64,000 nucleotides of DNA from NCBI GenBank assembly GCA_002049495.1, contig LLYS01000004.1:147599-211598 (forward strand), read 5' to 3'. How positions within the stretch are numbered: position 1 is the stretch's first letter; the number at the start of each line of letters is the position of its first letter. Source of the stretch: Epsilonproteobacteria bacterium tcs-49 (GTDB taxonomy: Bacteria; Campylobacterota; Campylobacteria; Campylobacterales; Sulfurovaceae). Below are positions 24,544-32,994 of the stretch, one piece after another. Both the position numbers and the translations under genes were made by a program. The notes beneath the pieces were generated by a model that had not been told where the DNA came from, did no database searches, and saw only the letters and a list, made by a program, of their open reading frames with translations.

Positions 24544-24674
24544 ATCTATTCTCCTTTTTTTCGGGCATGGCCCGATAAAAATTCCTTTCACTGAAGCCTC
24601 GTCTTTGACTCGGCTCCGCTTCAAGTAAGCAAAGCGTTCTCTTCGCTTCGCGCTACCGCTTAATCTATTCTCCT
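24544..24674. repeat. 107-bp insertion flanked by 12-bp direct repeats between rnc and aroC
   Basis: ATCTATTCTCCT occurs at 24544-24555 and again at 24663-24674. One copy spans the end of rnc (minus-strand GGA GAA TAG), the other is the SD and spacer of aroC. Removing one copy and the 107 bases between leaves rnc stop and aroC SD overlapping, a normal tight operon junction. The insert contains a CGGGC-CAT-GCCCG hairpin with A/T runs and a GAAGC/GCTTC stem, but no real ORF. It looks like a small mobile repeat with target-site duplication. Confidence 0.6.
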
Positions 24675-25336
24675 GTTTCCAGCTTATCCATGGCGATCTT
24701 CGCCGCTTTTTGCTGGGCATCCTTTTTACTTTTTCCCACGGCCACCGCAAGCTCTTTGCCCCTCAGGCTGACGCGCACTTCAAACTCCTTTTGGTGATCG
24801 GGTCCCCTGCTGCCCACAAGCTCATACTCGGGCGTAACCCCCTCAATCGATTGCGTAATCTCCTGCAGGGCGGTTTTGTAATCCTTGGAGAGGGTTTTCA
24901 GATCGATCTTGGGATAGGCACGGTTTAAAATATCCACGACGATCTTTTCGACGGTTTTTAAACCGCTTTCCAGATAGATCGCTCCCATCACCGCTTCAAA
25001 AGCGTTGGAGGTCAGCGAACTCTTCTCCCGCCCCCGATTGTTCTCCTCCGCGTTGGAGATAAACAGGCTCTCCCCCAGATCGATCATCTTCGCCAGCTTT
25101 GAAAGCCCCTGTTCGTTGACGATAGAAGCTCTGGTTTTGGACAAAACCCCCTCGTCCGATTCGGGGAACTTTTTATACAAAAACTCCGCAACCACCAGAT
25201 CGATCACCGCATCACCCAAAAACTCCAGCCGCTCATTATTGTAAGGCTTTTTGTAACTTTTATGGGTCAAAGCCTCAATAATCAACTGCTTATTTTTAAA
25301 ACTATATCCCAATCGTTTTTCAAATTGTTCAACCAT
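24665..25336 (-). CDS. rnc: Ribonuclease III
   Basis: Cleaves double-stranded RNA in rRNA and mRNA processing. 223 residues. The catalytic signature [16 protein letters not shown] is near residues 34-49, and [16 protein letters not shown] near 108-123 holds the second acidic set. The C-terminal dsRBD (about 150-223) ends [20 protein letters not shown]. It overlaps rnhA by 8 bp. Confidence 0.97.
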   Translation of the reverse strand: MVEQFEKRLGYSFKNKQLIIEALTHKSYKKPYNNERLEFLGDAVIDLVVAEFLYKKFPESDEGVLSKTRASIVNEQGLSKLAKMIDLGESLFISNAEENNRGREKSSLTSNAFEAVMGAIYLESGLKTVEKIVVDILNRAYPKIDLKTLSKDYKTALQEITQSIEGVTPEYELVGSRGPDHQKEFEVRVSLRGKELAVAVGKSKKDAQQKAAKIAMDKLETGE

Positions 25337-25757
25337 TTTTTATCCTCGTAGCTTCTTCTCTTGCCAACTCGTCACAACGCTCATTCTCCGCATGACCGTC
25401 ATGCCCTCGTACCCATGTACCGTGCACCCTGTGGGGCTTCGCAACTTCCAAATACTCCCTCCATAAATCGACATTTTTCACTTTTTTAAAATCCTTTGCG
25501 ATCCAGCCCTCAAGCCATTTGTTGATTGCGTTGACCACGTAGCTGCTGTCGCTGATCACCTCTACGTCGCAGGGTTCTTTGAGCAGCTTGAGCCCCTCGA
25601 TGACCCCTTGCAGCTCCATGCGGTTATTCGTCGTATCCGCCGCGCCGCCGCTGTACTCTTTTTCCGTGCCGCGGTAGCGCAAAATACCGCCGTACCCCCC
25701 CGGCCCCGGGTTGCCCAAACTTGATCCGTCACTGAAAAGCTCTATTTTTTTTCTCAT
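25329..25757 (-). CDS. rnhA: Ribonuclease HI
   Basis: Degrades RNA in RNA-DNA hybrids. 142 residues. The catalytic acids align with E. coli: D10 in [17 protein letters not shown]48 in [13 protein letters not shown] and D70 in [12 protein letters not shown], with [12 protein letters not shown] for the C-terminal Asp. [13 protein letters not shown] carries the catalytic-loop histidine. It lies between the LapB-like gene (7-bp gap) and rnc (8-bp overlap). Confidence 0.96.
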   Translation of the reverse strand: MRKKIELFSDGSSLGNPGPGGYGGILRYRGTEKEYSGGAADTTNNRMELQGVIEGLKLLKEPCDVEVISDSSYVVNAINKWLEGWIAKDFKKVKNVDLWREYLEVAKPHRVHGTWVRGHDGHAENERCDELAREEATRIKNG

Positions 25758-25764
25758 GTTACCC

Positions 25765-26766
25765 TTAACTGAAACTGTCTTTTTTCACTTCGCTCGCCTG
25801 GGTCACGCCGATCTTGACTTTGGCGCTGTTGATCTGCAAACAGTTGGGACAGCGCTCAAAACTCAGCGGAAAGCTGGATTTGCAACTTTTACAGATATAG
25901 GAAAAGGTCAGCGTCGCGTTCAATCCGTTTTTCTTGGCGCTTGTGAGCAGGTTGATATGAAAATTTTTGGATTTGACCTCCTCCTTGCTATACCCCTTGG
26001 CATAGTACAGCGCCTTGAGGTTTTTATCCCTTTGCACCACGGCAAAATCGATATGTGAGCGGCTCAGGTACCACAAGATATCGACGATATCGTCAAACAT
26101 CTCCGGCTTATACACGCCCCATGCCCGCTCCCAATCCTTTTGAAAAAGCGCATTCATACACAGCCTGGTCAGATTGCTATCCTTTTCCAAAATCGCTTCC
26201 ACGTCCCCGCCGCTTTTAAACTCCAGATAGTTTTCTATATGCTCCACGTCCTCACCCAGAATCTTCAGCGGTTCGATCACCTCTTTTGCTTTTTTGTAAT
26301 TTTTGAGTTGATCGTAAACGATAAGCAGATAGTTCAGCACCACCTTGTTACGCGGCCGCTGCTTGAGAATCTGCAGAAAAATATCTTTGGATTTTTCCAA
26401 AAACCCAGCGTGCAGGTAGGTTTTGCCAAGCAGCTCCATGAAGATGATCTTTTGCCCCACGTCGTCAAGGTGCTTGAGAAAAAACAGGTATATCTCGATC
26501 GCTTTGCCGTATTCGCCGCTGTTTTCAAAGGATTTCGCCAGCAGGGAGAGGGGCTTGAGCAGCGAATCGTGATACTCCATATTCTGCATATCGAGGTTGC
26601 ATTTGTTCGCATCGAAATTTTTCAAAAATTTAAACAGGGAGCGTCTTTGCATCCGCTGCTTGTAAAGCTCGTAACTGTAGTTGGCGACGGCGGCAAAAAG
26701 TAAAATAGCGATAAACAAAAAGATGCTAAAAAGCGGATCTTCGGTATCGATAAAAAAGTTTTCCAC
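25765..26766 (-). CDS. LapB/YciM-like TPR protein with C-terminal metal ribbon
   Basis: 333 residues from GTG at 26766, where AAAGGAG has ideal spacing; an earlier GTG lies upstream of that SD. One N-terminal membrane helix (about residues 13-30) precedes TPR-like repeats (YGKAIEIYLFFLKHL, FLEKSKDIFLQILKQRP, YKKAKEVIEPLK). A zinc or rubredoxin-type CKSC...CPNC pair lies near the C-terminus. This architecture matches LapB (YciM), which in E. coli controls LpxC turnover and LPS synthesis. Sequence similarity cannot be scored here, so the functional link is inference. Confidence 0.7.
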   Translation of the reverse strand: MENFFIDTEDPLFSIFLFIAILLFAAVANYSYELYKQRMQRRSLFKFLKNFDANKCNLDMQNMEYHDSLLKPLSLLAKSFENSGEYGKAIEIYLFFLKHLDDVGQKIIFMELLGKTYLHAGFLEKSKDIFLQILKQRPRNKVVLNYLLIVYDQLKNYKKAKEVIEPLKILGEDVEHIENYLEFKSGGDVEAILEKDSNLTRLCMNALFQKDWERAWGVYKPEMFDDIVDILWYLSRSHIDFAVVQRDKNLKALYYAKGYSKEEVKSKNFHINLLTSAKKNGLNATLTFSYICKSCKSSFPLSFERCPNCLQINSAKVKIGVTQASEVKKDSFS

Positions 26767-26811
26767 CCCGTCTCCTTTCACAGTTTTTTCAAGGGAATAA
26801 ACACCCTTTTA

Positions 26812-26827
26812 TATAATGTGATATAAT
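26812..26827 (+). promoter_or_regulatory. Tandem -10 elements for dnaG
   Basis: TATAAT at 26812-26817 and again, extended as TGATATAAT, at 26819-26827. The second gives a leader of about 85 nt that contains a hairpin (ATCCCG 26857-26862, CGGGAT 26877-26882). Confidence 0.6.
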
Positions 26828-26919
26828 ACCATAAAGACAATTAGGACACCGCAAAAATCCCGGTTCATTTACAAATCGGGATACGATCGGTACCATTTTT
26901 CATCAAGGATTCCGCATAT

Positions 26920-28575
26920 ATGATCGATCCCGCCTCCATCGAAAATCTCAAAAATCAGCTTGACGTCGTGGATGTGGTGGGCAACTATATCGAGCTGAAA
27001 AGAACGGGCGGCAACTACAAAGCGGTCTGCCCTTTTCACGATGAGAAAACCCCCAGCTTCGTCGTCAGCAGTTCCAAGCAGATTTACCACTGTTTTGGCT
27101 GCGGCGCGGGGGGAGACGCGATCAAATTTGTGATGGAGTATGAAAAGCTCAGCTACCCCGAAGCGATCGAAAAACTCGCCAGGGAGTACAACTTCACCCT
27201 GCGCTACACCAAAGGCTCCAACACCACGTCGCAAAAGGATAAGCGCATCCTGGAACTGCTGCAAAAGTGGTTTTACAAAAACTTAAGCGGCGAGCATGTG
27301 GAGTATTTGAAAAAGCGCGGGATCAGCGAAGCCTCCATCGAAAAATTCGGCATCGGGTACGCGCCTTCAAACCAGCAGGTGCTGAACTTTTTGAACCAAA
27401 ACTTCCTGCCCCTGCCCGCGGCAAAAGAGGTGGGCGTGGTCGCCACCAATGAAAGCGGCGGCTTTTACGCGCGCTTTATCGAGCGCATCACTTTCCCCAT
27501 CTACAGCGCCAACGACCTGCTCGTGGGCTTTGGGGGGCGCACCATCACCAACCACCCCGCCAAATATATCAACTCCCCCCAAACCAAACTGTTTAACAAA
27601 TCGCGGGTTCTGTACGGCTACAACATCGCCAAACACAACGTGTATCAAAAAAAGCAGCTTATCGTCACCGAAGGCTATATCGACGTGATCATGCTGCACC
27701 AGGCGGGGTTTAACACTGCCGTAGCGACGCTGGGAACGGCGCTGACCAAGGAGCACCTGCCGCTGCTTAAAAAGGGCGAACCCGAAATCATCCTTGCCTA
27801 CGACGGCGACAGCGCGGGAGTCGAAGCCGCGCTCAAAGCGGCGAAACTGCTCAGCGCTTCGGGCTTTTACGGGGGCGTGGTGCTTTTCCCCGAGGGCAAG
27901 GATCCCGCCGATATGATCGCCCAGGGACAAAGCGGCGAAGTCAGCGATATGCTGCACAAGGCCGCGCCGCTGTATGAATTTGTGATCGACACTACCGTCG
28001 GCGCTTATGATCTTAGCCATCCAAAAGCCAAAGAGGATGCTTTTTTTGCGGTACAAAGCTACCTCAACACCCTGGGCGAAATCGTCCGCGACAGCTTTTT
28101 ACCCTACGCCGCCAACGCGCTGGGCATCTCGGCGTCGCTGTTTAAAAAGGGACGCTCCGCCGCTCCCGAAGCGGTGCGTTCGCCCCACAGCAAAAGCGAT
28201 ATCGCCGAACAGAGCATTATCAAAACGATTTTGGAAAATAAAAACTACCTGGATATGGTCGCCGACGTCTGCTCCCCGGCGATGTTTTCCACCCACAAAG
28301 ACGCGCTCAAGGAGCTCTACGCCGAAAACTTCGACAGCCCGCTTTTGATGGGGATCGCGCTTAACGAAACGGTGGCGGTGATGGAGTATGAGGAGTTGAA
28401 AAGCACCCTTGCCAAAGTGATTTTGCTGCGCTATTACAACTCTTTGCTGGCAAAACTGCCCAGAATGGAGATGGAGTTTGAGCGCAAAAGCCGCCTGATG
28501 CGAAAAATTAAAACGGAGGTGCTGCCCCGGCTGCGCAGCGGGGAACTGGTCTCTTTCGATGCGATGAAAAATTGA
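26920..28575 (+). CDS. dnaG: DNA primase
   Basis: Synthesises RNA primers at the replication fork. 551 residues. The CHC2 zinc finger is at C37, H40, C58, C61 (AVCPFHDEKTPSF and YHCFGCGAGG). The RNA polymerase domain has the conserved VGFGGRTI and PAKYINSPQT blocks. TOPRIM follows with IVTEGYIDVIMLHQAGF and ILAYDGDSAGVEAALKAA. The C-terminal helicase-binding region is short and divergent, as usual for the phylum. SD AAGGA lies nine bases before the ATG. It converges on the GNAT gene with no gap. Confidence 0.96.
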   Translation: MIDPASIENLKNQLDVVDVVGNYIELKRTGGNYKAVCPFHDEKTPSFVVSSSKQIYHCFGCGAGGDAIKFVMEYEKLSYPEAIEKLAREYNFTLRYTKGSNTTSQKDKRILELLQKWFYKNLSGEHVEYLKKRGISEASIEKFGIGYAPSNQQVLNFLNQNFLPLPAAKEVGVVATNESGGFYARFIERITFPIYSANDLLVGFGGRTITNHPAKYINSPQTKLFNKSRVLYGYNIAKHNVYQKKQLIVTEGYIDVIMLHQAGFNTAVATLGTALTKEHLPLLKKGEPEIILAYDGDSAGVEAALKAAKLLSASGFYGGVVLFPEGKDPADMIAQGQSGEVSDMLHKAAPLYEFVIDTTVGAYDLSHPKAKEDAFFAVQSYLNTLGEIVRDSFLPYAANALGISASLFKKGRSAAPEAVRSPHSKSDIAEQSIIKTILENKNYLDMVADVCSPAMFSTHKDALKELYAENFDSPLLMGIALNETVAVMEYEELKSTLAKVILLRYYNSLLAKLPRMEMEFERKSRLMRKIKTEVLPRLRSGELVSFDAMKN

Positions 28576-29217
28576 TCAGGTCGCCTTTCGGACAATCCCG
28601 CAAAACTCTTCGTAACGATACCCGCTGCCTAGCATCCTTCGGGCTTTTTTCACCGCTTCTTTCTCCTTTGGAGGCAGATCCTTTCCGTTGCTTTTAAGCT
28701 GGGTATATATCCCCGTCAACTCTTTGAGCTTCAAATGCTCCATCCCGTGTTTTTTCATCGCGGCGGGAATACTCTTCACCCCTTTTAACGGCATAGGGAA
28801 GTTGGTATAAAACTGGCCATACCTGTTGACTCCCCAAAAGTCGATCCCCAACTTTGCATAAAAGCCCAGCGACCCGGGAAGACAAAATATTTTAACCCGT
28901 TTTATCCGATTTTTTCTGCCGATATGATAGAGAAGATGGTCAAGCAGTTTCGTTGCTACCCCGGTACTACGGTGCTTATAAGGGGTCAACAAGCTATGAA
29001 TGCGCAGATATTTATGTGCCGTATCGATATGATAAAAGAGGTAGCAAAGCTCCTCCCCCCGATCCTCTAAGCAAAGACAGGGAAACCTGTCCCAACTGTA
29101 AAAATCATCCCACCAGGTCATGCTCTCTTTGGAAAACTTGATACTTTCATAATGCTCCATCTGCATAATAGATCGAAGGTATTGCTCCCTATCGAGATTC
29201 TTTATTCTCACTTTCAT
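28576..29217 (-). CDS. GNAT-like acetyltransferase
   Basis: 213 residues. The central part resembles a GNAT fold: LRIHSLLTPYKHRSTGVATKLLDHLLYHI contains the acetyl-CoA pyrophosphate loop (Q/RxxGxG/A reads RSTGVAT), followed by VKIFCLPGSLGFYAKLGIDFWG, the usual GFYxKLGF motif. The acceptor is unknown. The 60-residue C-terminal extension (GMEHLKLKELTGIY onward) is not part of the fold. It stands alone between convergent dnaG and divergent prfB. Confidence 0.72.
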   Translation of the reverse strand: MKVRIKNLDREQYLRSIMQMEHYESIKFSKESMTWWDDFYSWDRFPCLCLEDRGEELCYLFYHIDTAHKYLRIHSLLTPYKHRSTGVATKLLDHLLYHIGRKNRIKRVKIFCLPGSLGFYAKLGIDFWGVNRYGQFYTNFPMPLKGVKSIPAAMKKHGMEHLKLKELTGIYTQLKSNGKDLPPKEKEAVKKARRMLGSGYRYEEFCGIVRKAT

Positions 29218-29317
29218 CTCTTTCCTACGCCTTTTAGGACAGAAAAACGCATCTGAAGCGTATTGCGCATATTTTACTCTTCTTATCCTATCACAATTCC
29301 CGCCCCACGCAAAATTT

Positions 29318-29326
29318 TGCTACAAT
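29318..29326 (+). promoter_or_regulatory. Extended -10 promoter for prfB
   Basis: TGCTACAAT predicts a start near 29333, about 24 nt before the TTG start codon of prfB. The 139-base gap also serves the divergent GNAT gene and contains no gene. Confidence 0.55.
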
Positions 29327-29356
29327 AACCCTACTATATCATGAAGGATCACGACA

Positions 29357-30451
29357 TTGGATAATTACGAATACTCCGAAATTTTAAAAACTTTAGAGGA
29401 AAAACTCAACAATATTAAAGATATCATCGATCCCGAAAAGCTCAAAGCCAGAAACAGTGAAATAGAGAACCTGCAAAACGATCCAAGCTTCTGGGATGAT
29501 GCGAAAAACGCCGCCAAGATCGGGCAGGAAAAAACCAAGATCGAAAAGATTTTAAGCGATTACGAATCCTTGGCAAACGCCCTTGACGATGCCAAGGAGC
29601 TTTTTGAGATCGGCAAAGCCGAAGAGGATGAAGAAACGCTGCAGATGCTTTTTGAAGAGGTCCCCCAGCTCCAAAGCGATATCAAAGCCCTGGAGATCGC
29701 GGTGATGCTCAACAATGAACATGACGGCGCCAACGCCATCGTCTCCATCCACCCCGGTGCCGGCGGTACCGAGAGTCAGGATTGGGCGGATATGCTCTTT
29801 CGCATGTATCTGCGCTGGGCCGAACGCCGGGGCTTTAGCGTTGAGATTCTGGATAAGCAAGCGGGCGAGGAAGCGGGTTTGAAAGATGTGAGTTTCATCA
29901 TCAAGGGCGAAAACGCTTACGGCTACCTCAAAGCCGAAAACGGCGTGCACCGGCTGGTGCGTATCAGCCCCTTTGATTCCAACGCAAGGCGCCATACCTC
30001 CTTTTCCTCGGTGATGGTCAGTCCCGAGATCGACGATGATATCGATATCGAAATTGAGGATAAAGATATCCGCATCGATACCTACCGCGCCAGCGGCGCG
30101 GGCGGGCAGCACGTCAATAAAACCGAAAGCGCGATCCGCATCACCCACCTGGAAACGGGGATCGTCGTACAGTGCCAAAACGACAGAAGCCAGCACAAAA
30201 ACAAAGCCACGGCGATGAAGATGCTCAAAAGCCGCCTTTATGAACTGGAACTGGAAAAGAAACAGGCCGAAGCCGACGGCGTGGAAAAAAGCGAAATCGG
30301 CTGGGGGCACCAGATCCGAAGCTACGTTTTAGCCCCCTACCAGCAGATAAAAGATACGCGCAGCAATATCGCCTACTCACAGGTCGAAGCGATCCTGGAC
30401 GGGGATCTGGACGAAGTGATCGAAGGGGTGCTTATCGCCAATCAGAAATAA
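29357..30451 (+). CDS. prfB: Peptide chain release factor 2
   Basis: Recognises UGA and UAA stops. 364 residues in one uninterrupted frame, so the programmed +1 frameshift of many prfB genes is absent, as is common in this phylum. Visible motifs: SPF in [16 protein letters not shown] (stop-codon recognition) and the catalytic GGQ in [19 protein letters not shown]. The start is TTG with AAGGA upstream. The amidoligase gene follows after 20 bases. Confidence 0.96.
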   Translation: MDNYEYSEILKTLEEKLNNIKDIIDPEKLKARNSEIENLQNDPSFWDDAKNAAKIGQEKTKIEKILSDYESLANALDDAKELFEIGKAEEDEETLQMLFEEVPQLQSDIKALEIAVMLNNEHDGANAIVSIHPGAGGTESQDWADMLFRMYLRWAERRGFSVEILDKQAGEEAGLKDVSFIIKGENAYGYLKAENGVHRLVRISPFDSNARRHTSFSSVMVSPEIDDDIDIEIEDKDIRIDTYRASGAGGQHVNKTESAIRITHLETGIVVQCQNDRSQHKNKATAMKMLKSRLYELELEKKQAEADGVEKSEIGWGHQIRSYVLAPYQQIKDTRSNIAYSQVEAILDGDLDEVIEGVLIANQK

Positions 30452-30471
30452 AAAAGTTTCAAGGAGTAACG

Positions 30472-31434
30472 ATGAAGGGTTTGGATAAACGCCATATCGG
30501 TGTAGAGATCGAGTTTTCCAATCTGCCGCTGGAAAAAAGCGCGCAGGTGATCACCGATCTGTTCGGCGGGCAGATCGAGAAAAATTCCCGCTACGACTAC
30601 AAGGTACGCAAAAGCGAGATCGGGGATTTCGGGCTGGAACTGGATGCGATCTTGCTCAAAAAGCTCGTCGCTGACGAAACCTTTGCCAAATTCACGCAGA
30701 TGTTTGGCGGCGGCGAAGAGCTCAACGACCTTTTGGAAAAAACCGCTTCCAAACTGGTCCCCTACGAAATCGCCGCTCCGGCGATCCCCATCACGCATCT
30801 GCACAAGATCGATACGCTGGTATACCGGCTGCGCCTGGCCGGTGCGCTGGGAACGACCCACGCTTTTCAGTATGCCTTTGGCGTGCATCTGAATATCGAA
30901 CCGCCCAATACGGAGGTAAAAACGGTTCTGCGCCACTTTCAAAGCTTTTTGATGCTGCAGCTGTGGCTGGAGCGGCAAACGGAGGTGGATATCACCCGTA
31001 AATTCTCCCCCTTTATCGAATCCTTTCATAAAGATTACCTCAAACTGGTCATGGCGCCTACCTACCGTCCCAAAAAACATGAGTTTATCAAAGACTATTT
31101 GGCCCACAACCCCACGAGAAACCGTATTTTGGATATGCTGCCGCTGTTTAGCTACTGGGATGAGGAGCTTGTGCGCAAACACTTGCCAAAGGAAAAGATC
31201 AAAGCGCGCCCGACCTTTCACTACCGTTTACCCAACTCCAAAATCGATCTGTTTCACTGGCGTATCAGCGACGAGTGGCTGCTGTGGCAAATCGTGGAAA
31301 AACTGGCCAACGACGAGAAGCGCTTTTCTCAACTGCAAAACGAGTTTAACGATTATCTTCACGATATCTTTCAGAAAAAAGATGCGTGGGTGGAAAGAAC
31401 GCACCGATGCGTCCTCGACCTGTTGTCGCAATAA
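30472..31434 (+). CDS. Amidoligase-family enzyme (glutamine synthetase fold)
   Basis: 320 residues. The N-terminal HIGVEIEFSNLPLE matches the GxEiE metal/ATP motif of the amidoligase (COOH-NH2 ligase) superfamily, and FQYAFGVHLNIEP gives the second strand with the conserved H and E; KVRKSEIGDFGLELDA and TRKFSPF fit the remaining core. Members of this family join amines to carboxylates of peptides or metabolites using ATP, mostly with unknown substrates. The next gene, overlapping by 28 bp, is a class I glutamine amidotransferase-like hydrolase, a pairing known for this family. Specific substrate unknown. SD AAGGAG is five bases before the ATG. Confidence 0.85.
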   Translation: MKGLDKRHIGVEIEFSNLPLEKSAQVITDLFGGQIEKNSRYDYKVRKSEIGDFGLELDAILLKKLVADETFAKFTQMFGGGEELNDLLEKTASKLVPYEIAAPAIPITHLHKIDTLVYRLRLAGALGTTHAFQYAFGVHLNIEPPNTEVKTVLRHFQSFLMLQLWLERQTEVDITRKFSPFIESFHKDYLKLVMAPTYRPKKHEFIKDYLAHNPTRNRILDMLPLFSYWDEELVRKHLPKEKIKARPTFHYRLPNSKIDLFHWRISDEWLLWQIVEKLANDEKRFSQLQNEFNDYLHDIFQKKDAWVERTHRCVLDLLSQ

Positions 31435-32090
31435 CGGGTCCCCGGCGCGGGGGAATCGCACGCTTTTTTATCGCTTTGGCGGTATGGCTGGGCGGCGGCG
31501 TTCCGAAACTTTTTTTGTCGGAGCGCGAACGCCGCAACAAAAACTTCGACGCCCTTATCATCAGCGGCGGCGACGATTTGAACCATGCGCTTTACGAAAA
31601 GGAGTTTTGCGATCTGGAGGATGTGATCACGTCAAAACGCGATGCGCTGGAGTACCACCTGCTGCACCTGGCTTTTCGGGATAAAAAACCGGTTTTCGGT
31701 ATCTGCCGGGGGTACCAGTTGATCAACGTCTACTTCGGCGGAACGCTGGATAAGGATATCTCCACCCAGTACGGCCGCATCCGCTACTCCCTTTTGCCCT
31801 GGAAGAAGATCGGTTTAAAAAAAGACTCCTTTTTGCACCGCACCTTCGCGCGCAAAAAGATCCACATTAACACCCTGCACCACCAGGCGGTGGATAAAGC
31901 CGCGTCGCAGTTTTTCGTCGCAGCAACCGATGAAAAGGGGATGATCCAGGCGATCGAACATAAACACCACCCTCTCTACGGCGTACAATGGCACCCGGAA
32001 TACCTCATCTGGAAAAGTTCCCAGCGGCGCATCTTTACTAACTTTATCGCTCTAGCAGCGCAAAGGCTTTCCGCGTCAAGTTCGAAATAG
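31407..32090 (+). CDS. Class I glutamine amidotransferase-like hydrolase (PuuD/peptidase C26 type)
   Basis: 227 residues from the ATG at 31407 (MRPRPVVAITG), the family start; an ATG seven codons earlier is possible. The nucleophile elbow PVFGICRGYQLINVYFGG has C100, and GVQWHPEY supplies H196 and E198, completing the triad. DALIISGGDDLNH is the oxyanion strand. Such proteins hydrolyse gamma-glutamyl amides or supply ammonia. It overlaps the amidoligase gene by 28 bp in another frame, so the two probably act in one pathway: ligation followed by release, or ammonia supply to the ligase. The 3' end overlaps mutY on the other strand by 47 bp. Confidence 0.87.
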   Translation: MRPRPVVAITGPRRGGIARFFIALAVWLGGGVPKLFLSERERRNKNFDALIISGGDDLNHALYEKEFCDLEDVITSKRDALEYHLLHLAFRDKKPVFGICRGYQLINVYFGGTLDKDISTQYGRIRYSLLPWKKIGLKKDSFLHRTFARKKIHINTLHHQAVDKAASQFFVAATDEKGMIQAIEHKHHPLYGVQWHPEYLIWKSSQRRIFTNFIALAAQRLSASSSK

Positions 32091-32994
32091 GCAGCGTCGG
32101 TAAGGTTTGGGGCCCCACCCATTCACACCCTCGAGGCAGCGTTTTTTCCGAAGCCAGGTATAGATTCACGCTCAATCGGTATTTGGTGTAGCTGTGTTTG
32201 AAACTCCCGAGTTTCTGCGCTTTGGCGGGTGGCTTTTTTCTTTCGGGAAAGCCCCACAGGTTTTTATACAGGGTATCGGCGCTTTTTTTCATGGCGTAGC
32301 GCTCACCCTTTTGCGCTACGAGCAGATGGAGGGTTTTTGTTTCATAATTCACCTTTTTCCGCTCCCCGTAGCGCAAAGGTTCGCTTTTTCCCCGGCACCG
32401 GCTATGCATGGGACACAACAGGCAACTCGGCGACTTTGCCATGCAGACCGTGGCCCCCAGATCCAAAAGCGCCTGATTGTGTTCAAAGGGGTTTTGGGTA
32501 TTGAGAAACTCCTGCGCCAGCGCTTTTGCTCTGCTTTGTTCCGTTTCCCCAAACAGCCGCAGCATCACCCGTTTGATATTGGCATCCACCGGCGCGGCGG
32601 GCTGCTTAAAGCCAAAGCACAAAATCGCCTTTGCCGTATACTCCCCGATGCCGGGCAGTTTGACAAGCTGCTCAAAACTTCCGGGTAGACCGCTTTTTGC
32701 AGTCAACTCCGCCGTTTTTTTCATATTTCGCGCCCGGGAGTAGTACCCCAGTCCCTGCCAGCGGCGCAGCACCTGCTCCTCGCTGGCTTCTGCTAAGCTT
32801 TGAAGATCGGGAAAAGTTTCCAAAAATTGAAAGTAGTAGTGCTCCAGCACCCGCTGCACCTGGGTTTGCTGCAGCATAATTTCGCTGACGTACACTTTGT
32901 AGGGATCGTTCGTATGGCGCCAGGGCAGATCGTGGCGCCCCTGCTTGGCGTACCACGCAAGCAGCGCTTCTTGCAGTTTATCCAAGGTGGGCAA
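32044..32994 (-). CDS. mutY: A/G-specific adenine DNA glycosylase
   Basis: Removes adenine mispaired with 8-oxoguanine. 316 residues. ILPWR-type start reads HDLPWRHTNDPYKVYVSEIMLQQTQV with the catalytic Glu, the helix-hairpin-helix is LVKLPGIGEYTAKAIL, and VDANIKRVMLRL has the catalytic Asp. The [4Fe-4S] cluster cysteines are in VCMAKSPSCLLCPMHSRC. The C-terminal NUDIX-like region (NYETKTLHLLVAQKGERYAM) recognises the damaged base. It overlaps nnrDE upstream by 17 bp. Confidence 0.95.
   Translation of the reverse strand: MPTLDKLQEALLAWYAKQGRHDLPWRHTNDPYKVYVSEIMLQQTQVQRVLEHYYFQFLETFPDLQSLAEASEEQVLRRWQGLGYYSRARNMKKTAELTAKSGLPGSFEQLVKLPGIGEYTAKAILCFGFKQPAAPVDANIKRVMLRLFGETEQSRAKALAQEFLNTQNPFEHNQALLDLGATVCMAKSPSCLLCPMHSRCRGKSEPLRYGERKKVNYETKTLHLLVAQKGERYAMKKSADTLYKNLWGFPERKKPPAKAQKLGSFKHSYTKYRLSVNLYLASEKTLPRGCEWVGPQTLPTLPISNLTRKAFALLER

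Noticed and set aside
24430..24750. A minus-strand ORF crossing the rnc-aroC insertion, suggesting a gene in the insert
   Set aside because: It is an alternative frame through rnc, the insert and aroC with no SD and an arginine-rich shadow composition.
29357..29460. Programmed frameshift in prfB
   Set aside because: The frame is continuous from TTG to the stop with no internal UGA, so RF2 is made without a shift.
30442..31221. A long minus-strand ORF opposite the amidoligase gene
   Set aside because: The plus strand has an SD, operon spacing and conserved motifs; the minus frame has none.
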